This document shows, piece by piece, positions 9,527 to 20,268 of a stretch of 64,000 bases of DNA. The DNA comes from Actinomycetospora straminea. GTDB taxonomy: Bacteria > Actinomycetota > Actinomycetes > Mycobacteriales > Pseudonocardiaceae. Numbering within the stretch: the first letter of the stretch is position 1; every line of letters begins with the position of its first letter. The stretch lies in contig NZ_JAQZAN010000020.1 of assembly GCF_028737255.1 (NCBI RefSeq), forward strand, positions 1 through 64,000. The letters run 5' to 3'. Below the pieces are notes generated by a model that saw only the letters and a list, made by a program, of their open reading frames with translations, was not told where the DNA came from and ran no database searches. A program made the translations under genes and the position numbers.

Positions 9527-10939
9527 GTGAGCGATCTCCACGAGCTGACCGCCCTCGAGGCGGCCGCGGCGATCCGGCGCGGCGACATCACGGCCCTCGA
9601 CGCCGTCGACGCCGCCCTCGCGCGCGCCGAACGGCTGGGCCCGGAGCTCGGGGCGTTCGCGCTGCTCACGCCCGAGCGCGCCCGCGACGCGGCGCGCGCG
9701 CTGGACCGGGCGGGCGTGGCCGGCGCCGGTCCGCTCGCCGGCGTCCCGACCGCCGTCAAGGACCTCACGGCGACCGCCGGCGTGCCGACCCGCCGCGGCT
9801 CGGTGATCTACGACGGCTGGGTCCCCGACCGCGACGACGAGGTCGTCGGGCTGCTCCGCGAGGCCGGCACGATCAGCATCGGCAAGACGGCCGTGCCCGA
9901 GTTCGGGCTGCCCTGCTACACCGAGCCCGCCGGGGCGCCGCCGGCCGTCACGCCGTGGGACCGGACGCGGTCGGCGGGCGGATCGTCGGGCGGGGCGGCG
10001 GCCGCGGTCGCCGCGGGCGTGCTGCCCGTCGCGCACGGCACGGACGGCGGCGGCTCGATCCGCATCCCGGCCGCGGTGTGCGGGCTCGTCGGGCTGAAGA
10101 CCACACGCGGGCGCGTGCCGGCGGGCCCGGCGGGCGGCGACCCGGCGGGGCTGTCGGTGCACGGCCCGCTCGCACGCACCGTCGCCGACGCCGCCGCCCT
10201 GCTCGACGCCGTGGCGCGCCCGTCGGCGGGGGAGCCGTTCGTGCCCGCGGCCCCGCCCGCCGGCGGCTACCTCGGCGCCCTGGCGCGGCCGGTGGGACGC
10301 CGCCGGATCGCGCTCGCCGTCGACCCGCCGATCGACGGCCACGACGTCGTCGTCGACCCCGCCTGCCGGGCGGCCGCCGAGGAGGTCGGCGCCCTGCTCG
10401 AGGACCTCGGGCACGACGTCGAACCCGTGCGGGTCCGCCTGCCCGACGAGGGCGTGGCGGCGTTCCTCACGCTCTGGCAGGTGCTCTCGCTCGGCGACCC
10501 CGTCGACCCCGTCGACGAGCCCCGCCTGCTGCCGCTGACCCGGTACCTGCGTGCCCGTGGCCGCGAGTACGGCGGCGCGGCGGCGATGGGGGCGCTGCAC
10601 ACGGTGCAGGTGGTGACCCGCCGCCTCGTCGCCGAGCGGGCGGGCTACGACGCCGTGCTCACCCCGACCGTCGCGCTGCCCCCGCGCCCCGTCGGCTGGT
10701 TCACCGCCGGGGGCGACCCCGCCGACGACTTCGCCCGCCAGATCGCCTTCACGCCGTGGACCGCGATCGCGAACCTCACCGGCGAGCCCGCGATCTCCCT
10801 GCCGGTCTGCTGGTCCGACGGGCTGCCGATCGGGACCGCGCTGCGCGGGCGCCGCGGGGAGGAGGACGTGCTGCTCGGGCTCGCCGCGGAGCTCGAGGCC
10901 GCGCGGCCGTGGAGGGACCGCCGTCCGCCCGAGGGGTGA
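9527..10939 (+). CDS. Amidase signature family hydrolase
   Basis: 470 residues, normal for the family. The Ser-cisSer-Lys triad is visible: lysine in PTAVKDLTATAGVPTRRGS, the cis-serine in RSAGGSSGGAAAAVAAG and the nucleophile in DGGGSIRIPAAVCGLVGLK. The C-terminal half (VLTPTVALPPRP, NLTGEPAISLP) is typical of general amidases rather than GatA, and no gatB/gatC genes are nearby, so it is unlikely to be the tRNA amidotransferase subunit. The substrate is unknown. GTG 9527 is the last plausible start before the conserved LTALEAAAAIRRGD helix. Fifty-three bases separate it from the CtaJ-like gene. Confidence 0.9.
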   Translation: MSDLHELTALEAAAAIRRGDITALDAVDAALARAERLGPELGAFALLTPERARDAARALDRAGVAGAGPLAGVPTAVKDLTATAGVPTRRGSVIYDGWVPDRDDEVVGLLREAGTISIGKTAVPEFGLPCYTEPAGAPPAVTPWDRTRSAGGSSGGAAAAVAAGVLPVAHGTDGGGSIRIPAAVCGLVGLKTTRGRVPAGPAGGDPAGLSVHGPLARTVADAAALLDAVARPSAGEPFVPAAPPAGGYLGALARPVGRRRIALAVDPPIDGHDVVVDPACRAAAEEVGALLEDLGHDVEPVRVRLPDEGVAAFLTLWQVLSLGDPVDPVDEPRLLPLTRYLRARGREYGGAAAMGALHTVQVVTRRLVAERAGYDAVLTPTVALPPRPVGWFTAGGDPADDFARQIAFTPWTAIANLTGEPAISLPVCWSDGLPIGTALRGRRGEEDVLLGLAAELEAARPWRDRRPPEG

Positions 10940-10992
10940 GCGAATCCTCCTACGACGGGACGTCGTCGACGGCATCCACTACGGTGCTGCGC

Positions 10993-11247
10993 GTGAGCCC
11001 GATGACCACGTTCCTGCTCTACGGGGTGACCTCGCTCGGGGGCATCGGCCTGATCGCGGCCATGACCCTCATCCGCCCGTCGTCGCGCGGCACCCGCTAC
11101 CGCTCGGGTGACGCGTGGGACCACGAGCCGCTGTGGTGGATGGGCAACCCCCGAGGCTCGGGCGTCACCGGGCCGACCGTCGAGGCCGTGCCCGCGAGCC
11201 CGGCCGCCGAGCACACCGCCCGAGGAGGCGCTCGTGGCACGTGGTGA
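10993..11247 (+). CDS. ctaJ: Small membrane protein, CtaJ-like (aa3 oxidase accessory subunit)
   Basis: 84 residues from GTG 10993. One membrane segment at about residues 6-28 (FLLYGVTSLGGIGLIAAMTLI) is followed by a short conserved-looking motif, GTRYRSGDAWDHEPLWWMGNP, and a low-complexity tail. The layout resembles CtaJ, a small subunit found with mycobacterial aa3-type cytochrome oxidase; I assign it by memory of that pattern and by its pairing with a DUF5130 protein, so the call is tentative. The 3' end overlaps the start of the DUF5130 gene by 14 bases, indicating one operon. Confidence 0.55.
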   Translation: MSPMTTFLLYGVTSLGGIGLIAAMTLIRPSSRGTRYRSGDAWDHEPLWWMGNPRGSGVTGPTVEAVPASPAAEHTARGGARGTW

Positions 11248-11764
11248 GGTCGTCCCGGCCGGCCAGGACGCGCCCGGCCAGACCACCCGGCTGAACCGCG
11301 GGCCCGGCGTCCTCGAGGACCCGGTCGTCGGTCAGGCGCGCGTCTCCACCGCCTCCGGGCGCATCTCCGAGGCGAGCGACGTGCTCGCCGAGGACTCGCG
11401 CACCCCGTTCTCGTCCTCGCAGCTCTCGCGTCTGGACGAGGCGCTCACGCTCGCCAGCCGCGAGACCGGGCTGCTGTTCACGCTCTACGTCGGTGCGCTC
11501 GGCACCCGGTCGCGGGAGCGCGCCGAGGAGCTGCACGCGTCGCTGGCCGACCACGCCGCCGAGGCCGTCGTCGTGGCCGTGTCGCCGGGCGAGCGGGTCG
11601 TCGAGGTCGTCACCGGCGCCGAGTCGGGCCGGCGCATCGACGACCGCGGCGCCAAGCTCGCGGTGATGAGCATGGTCGCGTCGTTCAAGGAGTCCGACCT
11701 CGTCGGCGGCATGGTCGAGGGCATCACGATGCTCGCCGACCAGGCGGGACACGCGCACCACTAG
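11234..11764 (+). CDS. DUF5130 family protein (TPM-like domain)
   Basis: 176 residues. GTG 11234 has CGAGGAGGCG just upstream and lies inside the 3' end of the CtaJ-like gene (different frame). The region from about residue 50 (FSSSQLSRLDEALTLASRETGLLFTLYVGAL ... RAEELHASL ... VVVAVSPGERVVEVVTG) has the alternating pattern of the TPM/TLP18.3 fold described for DUF5130. There is no signal peptide. In mycobacteria a member of this family is encoded beside ctaJ, which is the basis for linking it to respiratory-complex assembly; that function is inference. A strong bidirectional terminator follows. Confidence 0.75.
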   Translation: MARGEVVPAGQDAPGQTTRLNRGPGVLEDPVVGQARVSTASGRISEASDVLAEDSRTPFSSSQLSRLDEALTLASRETGLLFTLYVGALGTRSRERAEELHASLADHAAEAVVVAVSPGERVVEVVTGAESGRRIDDRGAKLAVMSMVASFKESDLVGGMVEGITMLADQAGHAHH

Positions 11765-11789
11765 GCCGTCCGGCCCACCCTCCTTTGGG

Positions 11790-11836
11790 ACGAACGCGCC
11801 GTTCGCTGCTTCTAGCGCAGCGAACGGCGCGTTCGT
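11790..11836. terminator. Bidirectional hairpin terminator between DUF5130 and pepN
   Basis: Perfect 19-bp inverted repeat (11791-11809 and 11817-11835, extended by one A-T pair) with a 7-base loop. It lies between the stops of two convergent genes (11764 and 11854). There is no T-tract, as is usual for intrinsic terminators in actinobacteria. Confidence 0.8.
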
Positions 11837-11853
11837 TCGTCCTGGGTCGGGCC

Positions 11854-14415
<2,562 letters not shown>

Positions 14416-14515
14416 GGCGCCACCCTACGGCGCCGGACGGGAGCGCCCGGGAATCCCACGTCCCTGCGCGGGGGTTGGCCCGAGTGAGGACATCCGAGAA
14501 GGGAACCCGACCGTC

Positions 14516-15124
14516 ATGGCTGAGAAGACCCGCGTCGACTTCTGGTTCGACCCGCTGTGCCCGTTCGCCTGGATCACCTCGCGCTGGATGCTCGAGGTCG
14601 AGAAGGTGCGCGACGTCGAGACGCACTGGCACGTCATGAGTCTCGCCGTCCTCAACGAGGGCCGGGACCTGCCCGAGGAGTACGCCGAGATGATGAAGAA
14701 GGCGTGGGGCCCGGTCCGCGTGTGCATCGCCGCGGCGCAGCAGAAGGGCGACGACATCCTCGCCCCGCTCTACACCGCGATGGGCACCGAGATCCACAAC
14801 AACGGCAACAAGGACTTCGACGACGTCATCGCCAAGGCGCTCGACGACGTCGGCCTCGACAGCTCCCTCGCGCAGGCCGCGCACACCGACGAGTACGACG
14901 ACGCCCTGAAGACGAGCCACCACGAGGGCATGGACCCGGTCGGCATGGACGTCGGCACCCCGGTGATCCACGTCGAGGGCTCGGCGTACTTCGGCCCCGT
15001 CATGACCCGCATCCCCAAGGGCGAGCAGGCCGGCACGATCTTCGACGGCGCCAAGCTCCTCGCGGGCTACGAGTACTTCTACGAGCTCAAGCGCACGCGC
15101 GACACCGAGCTGTCGTTCGACTGA
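14516..15124 (+). CDS. Mycothiol-dependent nitroreductase/oxidoreductase, Rv2466c-like
   Basis: 202 residues with a DsbA/thioredoxin-like fold. The active site [13 protein letters not shown] carries the first cysteine of the CPxxW-type centre, and the cis-Pro segment [15 protein letters not shown] follows at about residue 140. Mycobacterial Rv2466c is a mycothiol-dependent reductase that activates nitro compounds and handles oxidative stress; the role here is by homology. ATG 14516 follows a GAGAAGGGAAC stretch. Encoded divergently from pepN, as in mycobacteria, which implies that the host makes mycothiol. Confidence 0.88.
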   Translation: MAEKTRVDFWFDPLCPFAWITSRWMLEVEKVRDVETHWHVMSLAVLNEGRDLPEEYAEMMKKAWGPVRVCIAAAQQKGDDILAPLYTAMGTEIHNNGNKDFDDVIAKALDDVGLDSSLAQAAHTDEYDDALKTSHHEGMDPVGMDVGTPVIHVEGSAYFGPVMTRIPKGEQAGTIFDGAKLLAGYEYFYELKRTRDTELSFD

Positions 15125-15246
15125 CCGGCCGCGCTCCGGCGCCGTGACCGACCGTGATCGGCACGGCGCCGAGCTCGCCGAACGACCGGAAATTCTGCCC
15201 CCGATGTAGTCCGTTCGAGTGATAACTCTGGGCGACGACGACGTCG

Positions 15247-15299
15247 GTGCGTGACGATGCCGTGGTCCCGCGCGCAACCGCGCGCGGTGGGTCACGCAC
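15247..15299 (+). promoter_or_regulatory. Structured leader before the membrane NRPS gene
   Basis: A 9-bp inverted repeat (GTGCGTGAC at 15247-15255 and GTCACGCAC at 15291-15299) encloses an inner CGCGCG/CGCGCG dyad, so a transcript through it would fold into a two-tier stem ending about 18 bases before the ATG at 15318. It could be an operator or an RNA leader. A possible -10-like GATAACTCT lies just upstream at about 15222. No known riboswitch class is recognised. Confidence 0.3.
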
Positions 15300-15317
15300 G
15301 GACGTGGGGGAGCCGCC

Positions 15318-18300
15318 ATGGTCGCCGGTGCACCGCACGGCGTCGCGGCGGTGCGCCCCGACGCGCCCGCGGCACGGCGCCGGTGGACCGGCTCCCGACG
15401 CCGCCCGAGCGCCGGCCCGGGGCCGGCCGCCGGGCCGGCGCCCGCCCCGGCCGACGCGCGGATCGACCGCCTCGCCGAGCGGACCTGTGACGAGCTGCGG
15501 CGCCACGGCCGGGCCCAGCAGACCGCGCTCGAGACCGCCGACGGCCCGATGTCGTACGTCGCGCTCGAGACCGCGGCCGTGCGGCTGGCGCGCTACCTGC
15601 GGCGACGCCGGATCGCCGCCGGCGACCGGGTGGCGCTGCTGCTCGACCGGCCCGCCGACGTCCTCGTCGCCCAGCTCGCGACGGCCCGGATCGGTGCGGT
15701 CTGGGTCCCGCTCGACGCCCGCCTCCCGGACGCCGCGCTCGTGGCCGTGCTCGAGGCCGCGGGTGCGGGTGTGGTGCTCACGACGACCGGGGCGGCGGCG
15801 CGGCTCGACGAGTCCGACGTCGACGCGGTCTACCTCGACCGGGTCCGCTCCCGGGTCGACGACGAGGACGCCCAGCGGCTGACCGAGGCCGAGCGCGGCT
15901 CGGTCGTCGGGATGCCGGCCTACGTGGTGGTGCACGCCGCCGACCACGCCGCCGGGGCCCGAGGCGGCCTGCGCGCCACGGCCGTGGGACACGACGCGGC
16001 CGCCGCGTTCCTCCGCGCCGCGGTCGGGCTCCTGCGCCTCGGGGCCGACGACCGGGTCCACCACGACACCCGCGCGGGCTCCGACCTCGCGCTCCTCGAG
16101 ACGTGGCTCGCGTGGTCGTCCGGGGCCGCCGTCGTCACCGCGCCGCCGGGACCGCGGCTGCGGGGCGCCGACCTCGGACGTCACCTCCGCGAGCACCGCG
16201 TCACCGTGCTCCGCGCGAACGCCGAGGACCTCGACGGGCTCGACGAGCCGCTGCCCGACCTGCGGTTGCTCCTGCTCACCGGGCCCGACCGCCCGCGCGA
16301 CCTCCTCGCCCGCTGGCAGCGTCCCGGCCGGCGCATCGTCGGCCTGCACGGCGGGCCCGAGACCACGGTCGCCGCCCTGTGGGCCGAGGTGTCGCCCCAC
16401 CAGCCGACGGGGTTCTGGCGCCCGCTGCCCGGGTACGACGTCGTGGTCGCCGACCCGGCCGACCCGCGACGGCTCCTGCCGCCGGGCGCGATCGGCGAGA
16501 TCGGCGTCACCGGGGTCGGGGTCGGGCGCGGGTACGTCGGGCGCCGGGACCTCAGCGCCGAGGCGTTCGTGCCGGCGCCGGGCCGCGGCGGGACGATGTT
16601 CCGCACCGGCGACCTCGGCCGGGTCACGCCCGCCGGCGACGTCGAGCGGATCGCGCGGCTCGACGGGTCCGGGGGTCGAGGGGAGCGGATCGCGCCGACG
16701 GCGGTGCGGCCGGCCCCGCGCTCCGGGCCGCGGCAGTCGCGGCGCACGACCGTGATGTCGCTGCCGGACACGCTGCCCGACGAGGCCGGCGAGGTCGCCG
16801 AGGCCGGCGAGGCCGCGCCGGCTGTCGAGGAGACCCCTCGCGAGGGCACGGCCACCGGCGAGGGCACGGCCACCGCGGACCCCGGAGCGACCGAGGCCCC
16901 GCCGAGCGGCGACCGCCCCGCCGAGGGCGGACCGAGCGGCGACCGTCCGGTCGACGGAGGGCCGACCGGCGGCCGGCCGACCGCCGGACCGAGCGCCGGA
17001 CCGACCGCCGCACCGAGTTCCGTCGACGCGCCGACGACCGCGGTCCGGGCCACGCCCGCCGCCACCCCCACCGCCAAGCCCAGCGCCACCCCCACCGCCA
17101 CGCCCAGCGCCGCCCCCACCGCCAAGCCCACCGCCACCCCGCCCGCGGCCACACCCCCTTCCGCCCTGCGCCCGAGCGCGCCCCGCCCGCCGGTCGCGCG
17201 CCCGTCGGCCCCGCCCGCCCCGCCCGGGCGCCGCCCGGGCGCCCCGGGTCCGGCGAGCCCCGGCCCCGCGACGCCCGACCGGCCGGCCCCCGGCCCCCCG
17301 ACGCCCGCCGGCGGCCGACCGGCGCCGCCCGCCCGCCACGGCGCGCCCCCGCGACCCGGCGCGCCCGGCGCCCCGGGCCGACCCGCCCCACCGACCCGCC
17401 CCGGTCCGCCGCCGCACCGCGGTCCCGCCGGGCCGGGCGTGCGTCCGCCGGCGGCCCGTCCCGGGTTCACGGCGGCCGCCCCCGCCCCGCCCGCGAAGCC
17501 CGCCACCCCGCCCGCGAAGCCCGGCACTCCGCCGGCGAAGCCGAGCACGGCCCCGGCCGCGGCGCCCGGCGCGACCGAGGCGCTGCTGCGCGAGATCCTG
17601 GTCGAGATCCTCGGCCGCCAGGACGTGCCGAAGGACGGCAACTTCTTCGACGACCTGGGCGCCGACTCGCTGCTGATGGCCCGCTTCTGCGCGCGCATCC
17701 GCAAGCACCCCGACCTGCCGTCGGCGGCGATGCAGGACATCTACCAGAACCCGACCCTCGCCTCGCTCGCCGTGGCCCTCGCGCCCGCCGCGAAGCCGGC
17801 CGACGCCGGCGGGGCCGCGCGAACGACCACCGGGCTCGCCGGTGTGCTCGCCGAGGTGCTCGAGCGCCCCGACGTGCCGCCCGACGCCCACTTCTTCGAC
17901 GACCTGGGCGCCGACTCGCTGCTCATGGCCCGCTTCTGCGCCCGGACCCGCAAGCGCGACGACCTGCCGTCGGTCGGCATGCCCGACATCTACGCGAACC
18001 CGACCATCGCGAGCCTGACGAAGGCCCTCGGCGGCGCCGCCGATAAGGCGCCGTCCGGGCCCGCCGGCCCCTCGGTGACCGAGACCGAGGAGCCCACCGG
18101 GCCCCGCGCGGGCACCGCGGCGTTCGTCCTGTGCGGCGCGGCCCAGCTCGCGTGCGTGCTGGCCTACAGCTATCTCGCCGCCGTCATCCTCACGTACGGG
18201 TTCCAGGCGGTCACGACGGCGACCGGGATCGTGGCGGGCTACCTCGCGGCCCTGCTCGTCGGCGTCATCGGGTTCGTCGCGCTCAGCGTGCTGCCGGTCG

Positions 18301-20246
18301 TCGCGAAGTGGGTGCTCATCGGGCGCTGGAAGCCCGGGTCGTTCCGCGTGTGGAGCCCCGCGTACCTGCGGTTCTGGGTGGTCAAGACCCTGGTCCGCAC
18401 CAGCCCGATGGTGCTGTTCGCCGGGACGCCCGCGTTCACGCTCTACCTGCGCGCGCTCGGGGCGAAGGTCGGCCGGGACGTCGTGTACCTGTCGGGCCAG
18501 GTGCCGGTGTGCACCGACCTGTTCAGCGTCGGCGACGGCAGCCTCGTGCGGAAGCAGTCCGTCATCGCCTGCTACCGCCCGCACGACGGCCGGATCGAGA
18601 TCGGCGGGGTCAGCATCGGTGCGGGCGCCTTCGTCGGCGAGGCGACGGTGCTCGACGTGCGGACCGCCGTCGGTGACGGCGCCTCGCTCGCCCACAGCTC
18701 GTCGCTGCACGCGGGCCAGGCGATCCCGGTGGGCGAGGTCTGGCACGGCTCGCCCGGCCGTCGCACCGAGGGCCCGCTCCCAGCCGTGCCGCCTGCACCC
18801 GGCAGCCGCGTGCGCCGCGTCGTCTACTCGTCGGTGCTCCTCGCGTTCGTCCTCGCGGTGGCCTCGCCGGCCGCCCTCGCGATCGCGGGCGCGCTCTACT
18901 CCCTGGTGCCGCTGTTCGCGTCGCTCTTCGATCCCGCGCCCGGCGTGCTGCTCAGCGGCGTGTTCCACCTCCAGCTGCTCGCGCTCAGCGGAGCGCTCTA
19001 CTTCGGTGCCATCCTCCTGGGCCTCGTCACGGTCGCGACCGTGCCGCGGCTGCTCGCGCTCGGGGTCCGCCCCGACGTCGTCTACCCCCTCTACGGGGTC
19101 CACTACTGGCTGCACCGCGCGATCGGGACGTTCACCAACGTCAAGTCCTTCGTCGAGCTGTTCGGCGACAGCTCCGCGATCGCCCACTACCTCGTGCTCG
19201 TCGGCTACAAGCTCCGCCCGCTCGTGCAGACCGGCTCCAACTTCGGGATGGCGGTCCAGCACGAGAACCCGTTCCTGACCACGGTCGGGCAGGGCACCGT
19301 CGTCGCCGACGGCCTGTCGGTGATGAACGCCGAGTACTCCGCGACGTCGTTCCGCGTCTCGCTGACGAGGATCGGCGCGAACAACTTCCTCGGCAACAAG
19401 ATCGCCTACCCACCCCAGGGCCGGACCGGCGACGACTGCCTGCTGGCGACGAAGGTGCAGATCCCGATGCAGGGAGAGGTCCGGCAGGGCGTCGGCCTGC
19501 TCGGCTCCCCGAGCTTCGAGATCCCGCGCAAGGTCGCGCGCGACAGCGCCCTCGACGTCGAGGACCCCGCCGAGCTCGCCGCATCGCTGCGCCGCAAGAA
19601 CCTCGACAACGGCGTCTCGATGGCCCTGCGCCTGCTCGTGCGGTGGCTCTTCGGCTACCTGGCCCTCGTGGGCGTCGTGGCGGTCGCGTCACTGCCGTTG
19701 CGTGCGGGGCCGGCCGAGGTCGTGATCGTCGAGCTGGTCGGCATCGTCCTGCTGGTCGGCTGGTTCGTGCTGGTCCAACGGTCTGTGTCGCGGCTCAAGA
19801 CGCACGCACCCGACGGTGTCTCGATCTACGACCCCGCGTTCTGGCGCCACGAGCGCTACTGGAAGGTGCCCTCGCCCGACTGGGTGCAGATGTTCAACGG
19901 CACGCCGTTCAAGCCGTTGGTGTGGCGCCTGCTCGGCGCCCGGGTCGGCGCGCGGGTGTTCGACGACGGCGCCAACCTCACCGAGAAGGAGTTCACGACC
20001 ATCGGCGACGACGCCACGCTCGGCGAGGGCTGCATTATCCAGTGCCACTCGCAGGAGGACGGCGGCTTCAAGTCCGAGCGCGTGGCGATCGGCGCCCGCG
20101 TCACCCTCGGCGTCGCCTCCTTCGTGCACTACGGCACGACCATCGGCGATGACGCCAAGCTCGCCCCCGACACGTTCCTGATGAAGGGCGAGGAGGTGCC
20201 GGCCGGTGAGTCGTGGGGCGGCAACCCCGCCCGAGGCCTCGACTGA
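15318..20246 (+). CDS. Pls/PosA-like membrane NRPS with degenerate A domain and two carrier domains
   Basis: 1642 residues. Region order: an adenylation-like domain (about 45-450) lacking key motifs; a Pro/Ala/Thr-rich linker (about 475-750); two tandem carrier domains with DDLGADSLLMARFCAR and predicted phosphopantetheine serines at S784 and S867; then a C-terminal region (about 935-1642) with several membrane segments and three hexapeptide-like beta-helix modules (around 1035-1160, 1295-1400 and 1535-1640). The C-terminal region is that of the epsilon-poly-L-lysine synthetase (Pls)/PosA family (TIGR02353), where it joins monomers through side-chain amines. The A domain has no TSGSTG loop (VVVHAADHAAG instead), GGPETT for YGPTE, and no A8 or A10 lysine motif, so it probably cannot adenylate. 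ATG 15318 has a GGGGGAG ribosome site. The A-PCP gene starts 22 bases downstream. Confidence 0.85.
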   Translation: MVAGAPHGVAAVRPDAPAARRRWTGSRRRPSAGPGPAAGPAPAPADARIDRLAERTCDELRRHGRAQQTALETADGPMSYVALETAAVRLARYLRRRRIAAGDRVALLLDRPADVLVAQLATARIGAVWVPLDARLPDAALVAVLEAAGAGVVLTTTGAAARLDESDVDAVYLDRVRSRVDDEDAQRLTEAERGSVVGMPAYVVVHAADHAAGARGGLRATAVGHDAAAAFLRAAVGLLRLGADDRVHHDTRAGSDLALLETWLAWSSGAAVVTAPPGPRLRGADLGRHLREHRVTVLRANAEDLDGLDEPLPDLRLLLLTGPDRPRDLLARWQRPGRRIVGLHGGPETTVAALWAEVSPHQPTGFWRPLPGYDVVVADPADPRRLLPPGAIGEIGVTGVGVGRGYVGRRDLSAEAFVPAPGRGGTMFRTGDLGRVTPAGDVERIARLDGSGGRGERIAPTAVRPAPRSGPRQSRRTTVMSLPDTLPDEAGEVAEAGEAAPAVEETPREGTATGEGTATADPGATEAPPSGDRPAEGGPSGDRPVDGGPTGGRPTAGPSAGPTAAPSSVDAPTTAVRATPAATPTAKPSATPTATPSAAPTAKPTATPPAATPPSALRPSAPRPPVARPSAPPAPPGRRPGAPGPASPGPATPDRPAPGPPTPAGGRPAPPARHGAPPRPGAPGAPGRPAPPTRPGPPPHRGPAGPGVRPPAARPGFTAAAPAPPAKPATPPAKPGTPPAKPSTAPAAAPGATEALLREILVEILGRQDVPKDGNFFDDLGADSLLMARFCARIRKHPDLPSAAMQDIYQNPTLASLAVALAPAAKPADAGGAARTTTGLAGVLAEVLERPDVPPDAHFFDDLGADSLLMARFCARTRKRDDLPSVGMPDIYANPTIASLTKALGGAADKAPSGPAGPSVTETEEPTGPRAGTAAFVLCGAAQLACVLAYSYLAAVILTYGFQAVTTATGIVAGYLAALLVGVIGFVALSVLPVVAKWVLIGRWKPGSFRVWSPAYLRFWVVKTLVRTSPMVLFAGTPAFTLYLRALGAKVGRDVVYLSGQVPVCTDLFSVGDGSLVRKQSVIACYRPHDGRIEIGGVSIGAGAFVGEATVLDVRTAVGDGASLAHSSSLHAGQAIPVGEVWHGSPGRRTEGPLPAVPPAPGSRVRRVVYSSVLLAFVLAVASPAALAIAGALYSLVPLFASLFDPAPGVLLSGVFHLQLLALSGALYFGAILLGLVTVATVPRLLALGVRPDVVYPLYGVHYWLHRAIGTFTNVKSFVELFGDSSAIAHYLVLVGYKLRPLVQTGSNFGMAVQHENPFLTTVGQGTVVADGLSVMNAEYSATSFRVSLTRIGANNFLGNKIAYPPQGRTGDDCLLATKVQIPMQGEVRQGVGLLGSPSFEIPRKVARDSALDVEDPAELAASLRRKNLDNGVSMALRLLVRWLFGYLALVGVVAVASLPLRAGPAEVVIVELVGIVLLVGWFVLVQRSVSRLKTHAPDGVSIYDPAFWRHERYWKVPSPDWVQMFNGTPFKPLVWRLLGARVGARVFDDGANLTEKEFTTIGDDATLGEGCIIQCHSQEDGGFKSERVAIGARVTLGVASFVHYGTTIGDDAKLAPDTFLMKGEEVPAGESWGGNPARGLD
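17641..17943 (+). repeat. Near-identical DNA duplication within the two carrier domains
   Basis: The 50-odd bases at 17641-17694 recur at 17890-17943 with only about two differences, offset by 249 bases (83 codons). They encode the core helix around each phosphopantetheine serine. Flanking parts of the two domains differ far more, which suggests recent duplication or gene conversion of the core. Confidence 0.8.
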
Positions 20247-20268
20247 CCGAACCCCGAGGACGGACCCC

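Noticed and set aside
9948-10175. Small minus-strand frames within the amidase gene
   Set aside because: No ribosome site or motif, and the plus strand encodes the Ser-Ser-Lys triad.
17040-17560. Possible collagen-like or separate Pro-rich gene in the NRPS linker
   Set aside because: The frame is continuous with both flanking domains and there is no stop, start or ribosome site.
15087-19262. 1391-residue minus-strand frame opposite the membrane NRPS
   Set aside because: Composition is that of a GC-bias shadow; the plus-strand protein has clear carrier domains and motifs.
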